64,000 nucleotides of DNA from Tetrapyrgos nigripes (taxonomy: Eukaryota; Basidiomycota; Agaricomycetes; Agaricales; Campanellaceae), in the NCBI GenBank assembly GCA_013368315.1, contig JAACJM010000005.1, forward strand, positions 620,001 through 684,000, read 5' to 3'. The notes under the pieces are model-generated. The model was not told where the DNA came from and did not search any database. It saw only the letters and a program-made list of their open reading frames with translations. The position numbers and the translations under genes were made by a program. Below are positions 11,479-22,324 of the stretch, in pieces (within the stretch, counting starts at the first letter, position 1; the number at the start of each line of letters is the position of its first letter).

Positions 11479-13312
11479 TTACAATGTATCATGAAATTGA
11501 GTGTTGATTGTAACACCATTTGTGCGCATAACAGATTGAGCAGGAGTAGGCCAGTAAGCTCTCTCAATTAAGGAAGGAGGCTTTGAAGGAACTGGCTCAT
11601 GTTTTTTAAACTGCTGTGGAATCCATTTATGGGTGCGCATATCAGCCAAAGCTTTATTCATAATATAACGGCAGAAATACTTGACCTCTTCCTCGATTTG
11701 TTTCTGAATGGGACGGATAGTTCCTTCATGATCAAACCATTGGTTTGTCATGTCTTCGTCACCATTAAGATTCTCTTTTGCTCGAAGATAAGGTTCTGTA
11801 TGAGTGCCATCAGAATTGTATGTATAATCCCAGATTTCGGCTAGCTTACGGGTCATTTGATGACGAGCTTCTACTCTGAGAAAGCTCTCAAAATCAACTG
11901 TCTCCTGTGCGAGTTCATTGATCATGAGTCTCTCATAATGAGTGAGAATGAAGTAACCCGAAATCGTTTGTGGTCTGACCTGTTTAGCTAAGTTCCGCTT
12001 TACTCTTTCCTTCAAAGAAGAATCATTATTCTCGTCTATAAAGCAATCTGATCGAACAATCAGAAAGTTATGATAGGGAAGAAGTTCATAAATGGGTTGC
12101 TCACATGTCTTCGGTAGATCATCAGTGTCACTGATTTCGATAGGATCTAATGTGGCATTTATAAAAGGATTTGCCATGAAAGCGGTTACCATTAAAGGAG
12201 CATCATCATCAGAATCTGAATCAGCTTCAACTGCTGGATTAGCTAAATTAGCAGCACCTTTTTTGGAACCCTTCTTCTTCTTACTGCGACGAGTTTTCTT
12301 CTTCTTACCTCCCCCTTGATTCACATCACCTGTTGTAACAGTTTTAGAAGGTTCCTGAGGTTTGGGTTGTTTACCCTTACCCTTGTCTTGGTTCTTCTGT
12401 TTAGAAGATCCAGCCTTCTGGTTGTTCCAATTGGGTGCAGAATCAAACTTTCGTCTATCTCCAGTAATGCGGGTAAGAAGAGATGATTCAGAAGATTGAC
12501 CAGTCCGTCATTTGTACTCGACAAGAATAAGTCCTTCCACATGTGCCATTGTCAGGTTCTTTGGTTCAATAGTGGCAAGTGTAAATTGAGCATAGTTTCC
12601 CCAGGATTGCGGAATGCGATCCATCAAGAAAAGAGCTCTAAACTTGTCATCAACTGTGAATCCATAGAACTGCTCCCAGAGATGCGATCTGGTTTGCAGG
12701 ATCTTTCTTCTCATCAAGCGTCCAAGACATGAACTCTTTGAAGTCTAAGAACCATGACGTTGGGCCAGGAGAACTGTATTTCTTGTCTATTTTATCCCAA
12801 AGCATTTTAGCAGTATAATCTCCTTTTGCTTTGGCACAAGGGTCTTCTTCTATTTCATCTCTAGTGAACTCTCTCATTTCCAAACCCACATCATTTGGAA
12901 GATAGGAGGAAATAAAACCTAAAGCCTGTTCATCTTTGTCATCCCAAGAACTATGAAGCTTATAAGTTTCAACTAATTCCCGATCGTGTTTTTTAACCAA
13001 AATTTGATATTGATCCCATTCATGAGCAAAGGTATCAATAATTTGGTTATAAGACGATTGTTTGGATTCAGTTAAAGCATTCAAAACTTCATCAGAAACT
13101 TGTACAAATCCTTCAGGAAAAGAAGGTGCATTACCTGTTTCGGTGGGACTTGTGTTCACATAACGCTTCTGGGTACCTGAAGCAACCCTGCTAAGCCCTT
13201 TGGCTTCAAGGAGGCGGGTGATAGCATAGTTCCAAAACTCATAATTGGTAGTATTGAGGATGGGAACGTTGAAGATGCTTTCAGAGTTGTTGATAGCGTT
13301 GTTAGAAGACAT
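11479..13312 (-). pseudogene. copia Gag with a long C-terminal extension
   Basis: It starts at the ATG at 13312 (MSSNNAINNSESIFNVPIL). The N-terminal part has the copia Gag pattern: LNTTNYEFWNYAITRLLEAKG, then KAKGDYTAKMLWDKIDKKYS. The frame shifts near 12700 and then stays in one frame to 11479, broken only by a TGA at 12508. I see no clear CCHC knuckle; instead there is a lysine-rich tract (GGGKKKKTRRSKKKKGSKKG, near 12310) followed by about 260 residues with no motif I recognise (includes KWIPQQFKKHEPVPSKPPSL). The basic tract may stand in for the zinc knuckle in nucleic-acid binding; that is inference. Confidence 0.75.
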
Positions 13313-14127
13313 ATTGATCTATGAAGCATCAATCAGTAAAGATGTGCATTCAATAGGTCACAAGTACCAAGGAACATTGAAAGGTCTAATACAACCACAG
13401 TGTATTGGATGATCGCAATATTCCTTCTCCTTTCTGAGCAAACGCCCCAGACAAGGAATGTACATAATACATTTGCATTAATCAACTATATGCCAGTAGA
13501 AAACCGTTCGTCGGTACGTGCACATAATGGAATCCTATATTAACTTCTTCATTAGTGCTTCTCGATCAATTTCACACTGTCAGAGACCATACTCTTGACA
13601 GAGAGCACATGATTACTCTAGAAGTCGCAATATTGACCATAGTGGCACAGTACTTCCTAATGGGTATAGAGATGCATTAAAGCATATAGGGGAACTACTG
13701 TTTTTCTATAGATCTAGATTGGCGACTTTTATAAACGCCCCTGGCTCATCTGAATGACTACGGAGTTTTGCCTGAGTGCAAAAAACAGTCCCACACTAAA
13801 GTGGAGGCTGCAAAGCGTGCCAGTCACTCTGCATACAACTATCTGTAGATCCATAAGGGTTCCACAAATAACTGTTACAGGTATAATGTGACTTATCTAG
13901 ATCTATAACTAAACCAGCAAAGAGTGCCTAATGCGACTCTAAACTGAACCCTGGTTATATATTTTACCAGGCAATATAGATGAAGAAGGAGATAAAGCGA
14001 AACATCGATCCACCAACTGCACAATCATCGAGTCCGACAGCTTACTCAGTGATGAGCTCGCCATTGACCTTGACAATGCGATCCATCTTGACAACGGTAG
14101 TTGTATGGGATAAGACCAGCATCGATG

Positions 14128-14150
14128 GCCCTCGGGGCCCATAACCTAAT
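14128..14150 (-). other. copia primer-binding site (half-tRNA-iMet type)
   Basis: Immediately downstream of the 5' LTR, in element orientation, the sequence is ATTAGGTTATGGGCCCCGAG. GGTTATGGGCCC matches the class of sites complementary to the anticodon-side half of initiator tRNA-Met, as known for Drosophila copia and yeast Ty5, rather than a tRNA 3' end. The match was judged by eye. Confidence 0.55.
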
Positions 14151-14153
14151 GAA

Positions 14154-14545
14154 GCAGCAAATATTCAGTGTAGGGTGACCAGTCAGTAGAGCTCACCAAA
14201 TAGAGTGCTGAGTAGAAAGCTAGTAGAGCTTAGATACGAGTTGCTTGTAGAGCAGATAGAACTGGATATTGTTCTGTAGTATCTACAACTTTACAGAGAG
14301 CTTTTATACTAGATAAAGAGCATGTAATTACTAATATCTACATTGTCCATGGACATACCTAGAGACTAAGAGGACATTGCCATTGGCCATATTGCTATCT
14401 ACAGAGATATCACTACATAGTAGAAGATAAGAGTAATGTCTGGAGAATGTCCTGAAGGACTAGCATACTTATAGCTATGTAGAAGTTTCATAATAACTCC
14501 ATATAGAATCATAGTTACTATACATGGAAGGTTTATATTTCAACA
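14154..14545 (-). repeat. copia 5' LTR
   Basis: About 392 bp matching 6619-6973. It contains the extra segment of about 37 bp around 14190-14230 that the other LTR lacks. It ends in AACA on the plus strand and is followed directly by the CAGAA duplication and the resumed gypsy-1 integrase. Confidence 0.8.
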
Positions 14546-15523
14546 CAGAATGTACAAACCAGATGCTTGAAGCATACCTTCGAGCTTATGTTTCCTATCA
14601 ACAAGACGATTGGGTCGACTACCTGCCCCTAGCTGATTTTGCATTCAATAATCTAGAATTTCTCTACCAAAACCACTCCTTTCTTTGCAAATTTGGGTTA
14701 TCATCCTACTTTTGAACCTATTCTCGCTTCTTTAGATACCGTCCCTGCTGCCGATGATCTCGCCAAACGCCTCAGCCACATTCACTCCGAACTCAAGGCC
14801 GAGCTCACACATGCTCAACAAGTTCACGCAAAATATTACGACAAACGCCATTCTGTCCAACCAAAATTCAAAGAAGGGCAATTAGTTTGGTTACTTCGTC
14901 GTAACATTCGCTTGACTTGGCCTTCGGACAAGCTTGATCATCGCCACATTGGACCTTTTCCAATTATTTCTTCTATTCATGACCGTGCGTATTTACTTAA
15001 ACTTCCTACTTACCTTTCTCGCCTTCACCCTGTTTTCAATGTTTCTTTACTTGAACCTTACAATGACCCTTCCGAATTTCACACTCATTCCGATCCCGAA
15101 CCATTTTCTCTTCCTGACAATTTTCCTACCATTCATTCTATTCTCGACATACATAAAATTGGACATCGTTGGAAAGATTCTTCTTCTGACGATGATTCAT
15201 GGCTTTCTTTTTTTGAAATACCTTCTATGTATAACCACCTCATTGAATGCTTCCATTGTACTCATCCACACGCTCCACATCCTCATGATTATGATCTCAT
15301 GAAATCTTACAATACTTCCTCTCTTTTACCTACAAATTCTTCTGATCCAACTTCTACTGCCGTTCCTTCAAAACCCTCTATTCCTAATTGCTTTTCTCGT
15401 CCTTCATCTCCAAAACAAACACCTCTCAACTTACATACAAACTACACTCCTCCACAACATTATGTTACCCGCTCTGGTCGTTGTAGTAAACCCGTTGCAC
15501 GCCTCAACCTTCCTTTACGATAA
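14546..15523 (+). pseudogene. gypsy-1 integrase C-terminal part with a collapsed chromodomain
   Basis: It continues the integrase after the copia insertion: [20 protein letters not shown] then [11 protein letters not shown]. The frame shifts near 14690. The next frame holds the coiled region, the GPF-type module (LDHRHIGPFPIISSIHD...AYLLKLP), LHPVFNVSLLEPY, and then IHSILDIHKIGHRWK, which looks like the start of a chromodomain. The expected aromatic-cage strand and helix are replaced by SSSDDDSWL and low-complexity proline/serine sequence up to the stop at 15523, so the chromodomain is degenerate or truncated. Confidence 0.8.
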
Positions 15524-15556
15524 ATTTCCTTCTCTTACTTCTTAGAAGGAGGATAA

Positions 15557-15796
15557 TGTCACGATCTCCTCCATATCTAGTCATTTATCTTTAACTTATA
15601 GTCAATTGTTACTTGTTTCTTTCAAGTTCTTACTTGTAGTAGCTTTTCATTAGTTTTATCTTCGATCGTAGCTACAAGTACTTATACGTCTTTGTATCTT
15701 AGTATTCAGCAGTCGAATCAACTCATAATTCTCCTGCAATCACTCGTTCTTTCCTTCTCAGTCAATCTTCCATTAAGGGTAGCCCGAACCCTGACA
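15557..15796 (+). repeat. gypsy-1 3' LTR
   Basis: It starts TGTCACGATCTCC directly after a purine tract (AGAAGGAGGATAA) that follows the stop codon. The proposed end, CCCTGACA at 15796, mirrors the TGTCA start and resembles the TTGACA end of the solo LTR at 17371-17886. The 5' LTR is not in the window, so the end is inferred. Confidence 0.6.
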
Positions 15797-15973
15797 CAAC
15801 GAAGGGGGTAACAGCGGGGAGGGCCTGGTAGTGGGGAAGGGCCAATCGTTGAAATCAATGTCGAGATCTTATTTACCCACAATTGACTCGGACAACCAAT
15901 AGGCGCTGTCAATGACCTGATCGTTGCGCTTGAAAAGGTATTCTATCATTTCCCTCCCAGTCTTAGGTACTTC

Positions 15974-16400
15974 TCACAGTTCCTGATTGTTAGGGTAGCG
16001 CTCATGAAGGGTACCGAACAGCCTTTCAAAAGCAGTTTCTATTCCTTCCCCGTACCAAGGCTCCATTGTAACTCTGAACAGTCCTAAGAGACAATATGCT
16101 CGGTCTTCTTCTTTGGTTGTCTCCCTATTGATAGCCCATGATATCCGCTCCATAGTATCCACGTCCTCGATGCTCCTGATTTTGAGTAGGACCTTCTTTG
16201 GAATACCAGTTCTGGTCTCTATCCTCGGGCTGAGCTCTTTTCCACTCCTATTGCCACATCATTTCCACCTTTGATCAAAGAATTTCACTGACGAAGGCGC
16301 CAGCAGCTTCTGCAATATCCATCCTCGAGAGAACCAACTACTTTCTTCAGGGGACCCTGCGCCACGGTAGCAGTCGTAAAGATATACATAACAGACCTCT
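15974..16400 (-). pseudogene. HET-domain protein fragment
   Basis: Minus-strand pieces in one frame read CYVYLYDCYRGAG, then WFSRGWILQKLLAPSSVKFF, then GIPKKVLLKIRSIEDVDTME, RISWAINRETTKEEDRAYC and LLGLFRVTMEPWYGEG. This is the C-terminal half of the HET (heterokaryon incompatibility) domain: 'RGWTLQELLAP' and 'R.TT..EDxAYCLLGIF...YGEG' are family signatures. An in-frame TGA near 16270 (after FDQRWK) and the absence of the N-terminal half and any effector module mark it as a relic. HET proteins trigger death of incompatible fused cells; nothing here suggests a functional copy. Confidence 0.75.
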
Positions 16401-16615
16401 GAATTTTTGTAATAATCAAACATCGAGTTGATATCCTGAGATTGTTGGCTGAGATTACCATTGTCGATGCAACAGGTATCGATCCAGATGTAGGCGTGGT
16501 TGGCGTGGTTGGCTGCACGTGCTTGCCTTCAAGCAGCTGCAATCTTGTAGCCACTCTTGGAATGAAGGGATGGCAAAACGGCGAGACCAGATCGACACCT
16601 AACCATCTCCTTGTA

Positions 16616-17216
16616 TGAGTCCGGTTCAGTCCAGTTCGGCGCCAAATTTCTTGAACGCTGAACTGGACCTTGCGTCCGGTCCAGAAATTCTCTGAACTTC
16701 AGACTGGACTTCACGTCTGCTGAATTTCGGTCCAGTTCAAGTCCAAGTAAGGTTCAGACGCGTCCGAACTTTTTCTGTCTCCAAGATAGCTGACTGGATT
16801 TCTTTTACCAAGGTAGCAATGAGTTAGGTAGTTATCTGTATGTGAGTGAATGCTTCAAGGCACGTTGATGACAAAAGACCAGTCAAAGCACGGAAAAGCA
16901 AGTATACAGAAACTGCTCTGCACTCCAGCCCAGAGAGGGATGTTTCTACATCCATTACATGCCCAAGTGTTCTACTAAAATACTTAGATTCAGAATGTAA
17001 TTCGGCAGACATGAATACAGAGTGTGTATACATTGTGAGTGGTCGTCAAACATCGAAAAAATCAAGCCCTGACAACCAAATTCTGATCAGAAATGCAGCA
17101 CGTTCGGACACGTTTGGATGCGTCCAGATGCATCCAGTAAATATCAGAATTTGCTGGACCGCGGACTGAACCTACAGTCCAGTTCACAAAATTCTGGAAC
17201 TTTGAACCGGACTTTT
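16616..17216. repeat. MITE-like element with GTCCAGTTC subterminal repeats
   Basis: The ends carry inverted GTCCGGTTCA (near 16618) and TGAACCGGAC (near 17203). The outer 130 bp on each side holds many copies of GTCCAGTTC/GAACTGGAC and GCGTCC/GGACGC. There is no coding content. I could not find an exact target duplication, so superfamily is unassigned; the pattern would suit a hAT. Confidence 0.4.
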
Positions 17217-17370
17217 TGTTCACTAGATGATATGTGCCACGCAAGGCGTGAACTTAGTCTTTCTACTCATATTTGAGCTACGCACCTCAGAAATTGAGAT
17301 GTTGAGACGAAGATGGAACACCAACCCGAAGCCTGACAGAAGGCTGGGTCAAAGTACTTATGGTCCTCAT

Positions 17371-17886
17371 TGTCATGAATCGCTCCCTACCTATTCATTT
17401 CCTTTCTATTCTTTTCCCTTTACTACTTACTTCCCACTTTAACCCCATAAACATCAATCATTTCTCATCATCGTCTATAGTTACCATCTCTATAGATCTA
17501 TGACTCACACTCTTATCTCCTCCGATTCCTATCTCCATGGACATTCTCACTGTCAATCATTCCTTATGATCCAGTACCTTCATCTATCCATATTTGACTC
17601 ATTACTCTCTCGCCCTTGACGTTTCCACATGATACCATCTATTATTACTTACTCTTTCCCATCTGTTCATATTTTACTTATATACCTGTGATCTCTGTAA
17701 CCTATTCCTCAGTTCGTTCACTTCGTCTCCGCTTCATACTTTTACTACGCAGTGTAGAGCCTAGTCAGCCTACTTTCTCTCTATCTCTCTACCTCTTTAT
17801 CTCTCTTGATCAATCTATTCTCTTGCAACCAGCTTTCTCGTATTGTGTGACTTGGGTGGTTATTGAGGGTACCGACAACCTTGACA
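17371..17886 (+). repeat. Solo LTR of a gypsy family related to gypsy-2
   Basis: It begins TGTCATGAATCG and ends CAACCTTGACA, with the 5-bp duplication CTCAT at 17366-17370 and 17887-17891. It shares the segment TCTCCTCCGATTCCTATC and the following CATGGACATTCTCACT with the gypsy-2 LTR near 28600-28650 (reverse strand). There is no internal element sequence, so it arose by LTR-LTR recombination. Confidence 0.85.
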
Positions 17887-17891
17887 CTCAT

Positions 17892-18064
17892 CGTATGTGG
17901 CAACGCGCAACGGCTGTGCAGTCGGTCTACCCGAGACCGGACCTTGGGGGGGGAGGGGGGGAAGGGATGGCTTATGACCAAACAGTACAACCTAGTCTTA
18001 TGGGGGTCGAGTGGTCTCCTTTTTGTTGGAATCAAGGCAGAAAGTAATAAAAACACTTTTCTGA
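17892..18064. other. Intervening sequence with a G-rich tract
   Basis: A run of guanines (about 17943-17970, broken by single adenines) lies next to GACCGGACC. A similar G-rich segment with GGTCTGGTCATAACC occurs near 20095-20165, so this may be part of a short repeat. I see no coding evidence. Confidence 0.3.
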
Positions 18065-18072
18065 GGTCGGAT

Positions 18073-19458
18073 TAGGGCTTCGCGCCGTCCCAGTGTCCAT
18101 ACGGTTATACGGGTACCATATGGAAATATGACCCCGTATCGTATAGCAAGTTTGAGGGGAAAATACGGGATTGTACGGTACGGGTTAGCCCGTATATCAC
18201 CGTCTCCTTTACAGCCATCATACAGGTTAGTACGGTGTACGGGTCGGTCAAGCCCCGGATACAACTTTTCCCTCGATTTTACCCCTTTTTGTCATGTTTT
18301 TTGTCATTCTTGTACATGAAGCGGTCGGAACAAGGTGAAAAATCCAAGCCTGAAGGGTACATCCATGCAAATGCTAATGAAAAAAGGTGCTGATGGGCTG
18401 TTGTTCAGATGTCGGTGAGTCTAAAGGTGAGTGAAAAAATTTCACCAAGCTATCGCAACGTGCACAACGTCAGATTCTGACCTCTGGTCTGGTTCAACAG
18501 GTTTTAAAGACAAGACAAAGCCGCTAAAGGGTGTGTATCTTGTAGTATTTCCCTCAGCTGCACCAGTATGGACCCCGTAACCCGTATTACTGCCGTACCC
18601 GTACCTGTCCAGTACCGTACAGGCTTCTGGATGAACCAGTACGAATACGAGTACGGGTTTTTTTATATTTTTAATGTCCTGTTTATTCGCCGGCGTGGTA
18701 GCGTATAGTAGCGAATACAACCGTATTGTAACTAATCTTTTTGTAATGATGACGTGGATAAGTGATCTGTCTACAAAGTCATGGTCCCCATAGGGTCCCG
18801 CGACGGAATCATCGAGCTGTAAAGGCTGATATTAGGCACTGGTCCGGTGTGTATATAGAAAGTGTCCGTGCCGTGAAAGTGAGAGGTAATGTAAGTAGGC
18901 TGAAAATCCTGTCCTATCATGCCGTTCATTCTTATCCCGGCACCTTCCTTCTTTACTCCACACCATCTATTCCCATCCGAATTAAACAAGACATTTAGAC
19001 TAATGCCGGCGTGCGGCACCACAGTGCAGTGATAATTCACGCCATTGGACTCCGTAGCTATCCATTTTGTCGGGACACCCACTCCCGGGCGGCACATGAG
19101 GGGACCCAATCCACATGGCAGGCCTAGACCTTCCGACCATATTGGTCTTACTGAATTGGAATATGCGGGATGCTGACGTTGACGGCGGCTGATTAAATGC
19201 TCGAATGATTGATGGGACAAGGCAGGCACAGGGTAACTCTGGAAAGGTGAAGTGCACGTTGACAATGTGCTCGGCAGTCGGCAGTGGAGAACCCGGAGTG
19301 TCTATGGTGTTAGCTCGCGAGGATTTTGGGGGATCTGAGGATTGAACCAGAGAGGTGTTGAACTCATTCTGCCACGTACGAGTACGGGTATACCGTACCA
19401 GTACTGAGCCAGTAAAAATTACGGGCGTACCAGTATTACTGGACGGTGCGAAGCCCTA
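18073..19458. mobile_element. Non-autonomous hAT element (1386 bp) with GTACGGGT subterminal repeats
   Basis: The left end is TAGGGCTTCGCGCCGTCC and the right end is its inverse (GGACGGTGCGAAGCCCTA). Exact 8-bp duplications GGTCGGAT flank it at 18065-18072 and 19459-19466. Both subterminal regions are crowded with ACGGGTAC/GTACCCGT and CGTAC motifs (18100-18260; 18560-18660; 19375-19445), probable transposase-binding sites. No transposase is seen; the longest frames are not protein-like. Confidence 0.88.
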
Positions 19459-19589
19459 GGTCGGATGGTCGTTCCAGGCCCTGTAAATGTGCTACTGGAT
19501 ATTGCCAGCTCAGGCACCAGTCGCCATGTGATGTTTGGTCAGCTTGTCAATCTTCCTACATGTCATCCATTAAAATTTTTCAATGGCCA

Positions 19590-19835
19590 AGGGAAAGAAG
19601 AGAACTGGTATGTGCACAAATGGAATGCTGCAGGGCTGTAGAAGACAGCAATTATGTGAACTGTTTGTCACCAGGTTGTGGTTTATCAGTGCATATTTAG
19701 CTTGATAATTGAACTTTGAAGAGATTTACCTTGTATAAGTACCATCTTCATTGTCTGGGGTGATGAACAGGAATGATCTGGATAATGAATGGTTCTGTGA
19801 CGATGACTGTAAAGAAAATGCGGGGTGTTGAGTAG
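19590..19835 (+). pseudogene. PHD-finger-like gene remnant
   Basis: Plus-strand pieces read CAQMECCRAVEDSNYVNCLS then PGCG, followed after an intron or decayed gap by YHLHCLG and LDNEWFCDDDCKENA. The spacing of Cys and His and the closing 'W(F/Y)C..C' signature fit a PHD finger. It cannot be made into one frame without an indel, so I treat it as a relic. No partner domain is visible on either side. Confidence 0.45.
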
Positions 19836-20329
19836 CTAAAAGACGGTAGAATGAAGCAAAAAATTAGGGATGAAGAGGGGACTGTAACTTGTGTTACACA
19901 AGTGTTTAGACCATAAAAATGTGATATTATTCAAGTATGTAACACATTGTTGAGTAGAAAATGTGTTTCATGAGCCTATACTGCACAGATGTCATGCTGC
20001 TAGGTGTTAAGGTGAAGGAAGGAAGCGATGAAGAGGTGACGCATCAGTCAATGTTACATAATCTCTGCAATCTAATCTAATCTCCTTCCTTTTTTGGAAG
20101 GCGGCGGAGGGGGCTGGGTCAGACCTTATGACCAAAAAAGGAACGTCCGGTCTGGTCATAACCAGCTGCACAGCCCTTGGCAACGCGCCGCGGTGCTACA
20201 CGAGTTCTACAGCAATTGAAACATGCTGTAACCATGTTTTGCTTGTCAGATGTGAAGCTTACACCACCGGACACGAGATGACCTGGATCAGACATAAAGA
20301 AGAAAACAACGAGGATGGCCGTTTGGCGT
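19836..20329. other. No recognisable gene
   Basis: AT-rich spacer followed by a G-rich stretch at 20095-20165 resembling 17940-17995. No coding chain, RNA gene or repeat boundary could be supported. Confidence 0.3.
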
Positions 20330-20750
20330 TTGAGTTACGAGGCCCTTTAGGCCGACTTAACTTATGTCGGCCCACCAAACTTTCTCACGGGTTCTAACTT
20401 TTACACGCCACCTCAGCGCTCCGAAGTGCCCGAACACTGCCATTTCAGCTGACGCTCAACTGATGTCATTCCAGCCTTCCCTCTGCACCAACCAGCACGA
20501 CGCTTCAGACGCGTTTACCTTCCCTCAACAGCCGTCGAAAGTCATCAAGAGCCGCTCTCTGAGACTCTGAATCACTATGGCTACCTCTAATCCAAGGTCA
20601 TTTAAAGGCACCGTTACATTAAATGGTACAGTATTGGGCTCTATCTAATTAAAAGAATTTTTTACTGCATACGAAACCAGTTTACTTAAACAGGCCTCGT
20701 AATTTGCCATGCGAAGCAGTGGCACCTTTCCCCAGTTGAAGTGACACGTC
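20330..20750. repeat. Dispersed MITE-like repeat (family copy 2)
   Basis: Its ends are TTACGAGGCC (near 20336) and GGCCTCGTAATTTGCC (near 20694). The left end carries a short dyad, CCGACTTAACTTATGTCGG. The segment 20440-20750 is about 90% similar by eye to the reverse complement of 63269-63563; many differences are CG in this copy against TG or CA in the other. It is non-coding. Confidence 0.6.
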
Positions 20751-21850
20751 ACATTGTAACACCCCAAATCAAACTATCAGCACAACCTTGACAATGACAA
20801 AACCCGCTGCGCAAATGTGCTCATAATCCTCTTTCTTTTTCTGTTTACTTTCCTTGCTGGACTAGGAGGAGGGATAGTAAGAGCTGGAGTGGAAGAAAGA
20901 CTGTGTACAGTCCACTCGCCAGATGGGAGGTACAATTCGAACCTTCTCTTAGACTTTAGCACAAGGATGAAGGGTTGACACGTACAGATGAGGTAGCCGA
21001 AGGTGGGGTTGAGTACACTCAGCCAATGGCGACGAGGTAAGGCTGAGCCAAGGGTGCGTTCTTATTCTCATTTTCGTTTTCAGCCATGTAACTAGTACAG
21101 CTAGCTGACGCAGTACTGTGTACCTCTGCCCTTTACCTCTACAACGTTGCCATGTCAACTGATCAATAAACGACTACGACCCGCAAGACTAGGATGTCCC
21201 TAATACCCTCCCTTCCTCAAAAACCAGCACCATATCCCTATTCCTCAAAACGTCGAGCGATCCAGCTTCCAGCTTCTATCTTCGACATGTATACCAACTG
21301 GTTATAGACGCTGCTCATTGTTCATTGGTAGCGTCAGACAGCGTTAAACTTGGTGACGTCTCTGCCGTGTGGAGCTTGGCTCTGCGGTAGCTGTAGCCTG
21401 TAATGGGTGTAGGTGTGGGGTTTTGCGCAGACGAATGTCAGAATGGTTGGCCATGGGGACGTCTGTGGAGATTGAGTGAAATGGTATGTCACTGTATCTT
21501 GTCTTTTGGTTTTTCCATCTTGACATTCTTTGATGCTGGTTTATCTACTATCAGCTTCCACCTATCACTACGACAATGATGGGTAACATTGGTCCTGTAC
21601 CTTCCAGAGCGGTACACGTATGCCTAGGTATGCCCCTTTTCCTTCGGTCGCTAACTGATGAAAACTAATAGTCTATACACCACGTCGTTTATAGTTTATT
21701 TTTTTGGATGGAAGCGAGGGAATGTGAATATTGGCTTTGGGCTATGGTAAAGAAAGGGCATAAAAGGGTGGTGGACACCACTAAGCAGGCAAGGGCGTTA
21801 GGGATGAGAATGAGAGGTCAGGTGGCTTTCTTCTTTCTTGGATAGGATGG
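20751..21850. other. No recognisable gene
   Basis: Single-copy-looking sequence with only short open frames on both strands. I found no splice-consistent coding chain, terminal inverted repeat or LTR end. It may be host intergenic DNA or strongly decayed repeats. Confidence 0.3.
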
Positions 21851-22324
21851 TTATGTTGCGTGAACGGTGTTAACTACCTGAAGGTGAGTAGCCTCTTTCT
21901 TTGTGTCGTGGTGAAGCTCATTGCATTGTCGACATAGTAGTTGTCCTTCGCTCAAGGAGTCAAATTTCCGTTTCCAGCCATATGGGATGAGGCCAGAGCG
22001 CATCTCCAGCATAGGCTCGAGATGCTCAGCGGTCACTGGGAGCCTTCACGGGCACATTGTGAGGTGCGTTGCCTCACTTTTCTTCCAGTTGGGTTTTTGT
22101 TGAGAATTCTTAGTTCTAGCCTTCCGCTCATCTGACCTGCGCTCACGCCTGCGCCTGCCAGTAGTAACCAACTCAAAATCTGGTATATGATGTTCTAAAC
22201 GAACCCGGCTCTCTCTTTCCAAGCTTTCTTCCCCATGCACAAAACCTATCATCTTTTTGTTCTCATTCGGTCGAGTTTCGTCTCTTTGCACGCTCGAATT
22301 GTGACTGTGGATTTTCAAGTGCAA
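21851..22324 (-). pseudogene. Hypothetical protein with a Cys-rich patch, one internal TGA
   Basis: One minus-strand frame runs from the ATG at 22324 (MHLKIHSHNSSVQ) to about 21870, interrupted only by a TGA at 22046. Visible features are LEHHIPDFELVTTGRRRRER, a basic stretch (RKARTKNSQQKPNWKKSEA), and after the stop RSGLIPYGWKRKFDSLSEGQ then LLCRQCNELHH, a possible zinc-binding CxxC...H pair. The stop follows CCG and reads TGA-AGG, so an ancestral CGA is the simplest explanation. I do not recognise the family. The single stop and otherwise clean frame suggest recent loss. Confidence 0.45.

Larger units (their letters stand above)
6619..14545 (-). mobile_element. Ty1/copia element (degenerate)
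   Basis: Complete but decayed copia element on the minus strand, inserted in the integrase of gypsy-1. Exact 5-bp duplications CAGAA lie at 6614-6618 and 14546-14550. The order in element orientation is 5' LTR, primer-binding site, Gag, protease, integrase, RT, RNase H, purine tract (AAGCGAGGGGGAG), 3' LTR, which is the copia order with integrase before RT. Three in-frame TGA codons (12508, 9578, 8522), one TAA (11479) and several frameshifts interrupt the polyprotein. It is younger than gypsy-1. Confidence 0.9.
4346..15796 (+). mobile_element. Ty3/gypsy element gypsy-1 (5' truncated, split by a copia insertion)
   Basis: Plus-strand gypsy pol remnants run from about 4346 to 6618 and resume at 14546. 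The interruption is a complete copia element flanked by CAGAA on both sides. Domain order is RT, RNase H, zinc-binding integrase, integrase core, then the integrase C-terminal module, which is the Ty3/gypsy order. Gag, protease and the 5' LTR are missing, because sequence upstream of 4346 belongs to a MITE-like repeat. The 3' end carries a purine-rich tract (AGAAGGAGGA) directly before an LTR that starts TGTCACGATC. Frameshifts near 5790 and 14690 make it non-autonomous. Confidence 0.85.

Noticed and set aside
16616..17216. Confident hAT assignment for the GTCCAGTTC-rich repeat
   Set aside because: Ends resemble hAT subterminal structure but no 8-bp duplication could be found.
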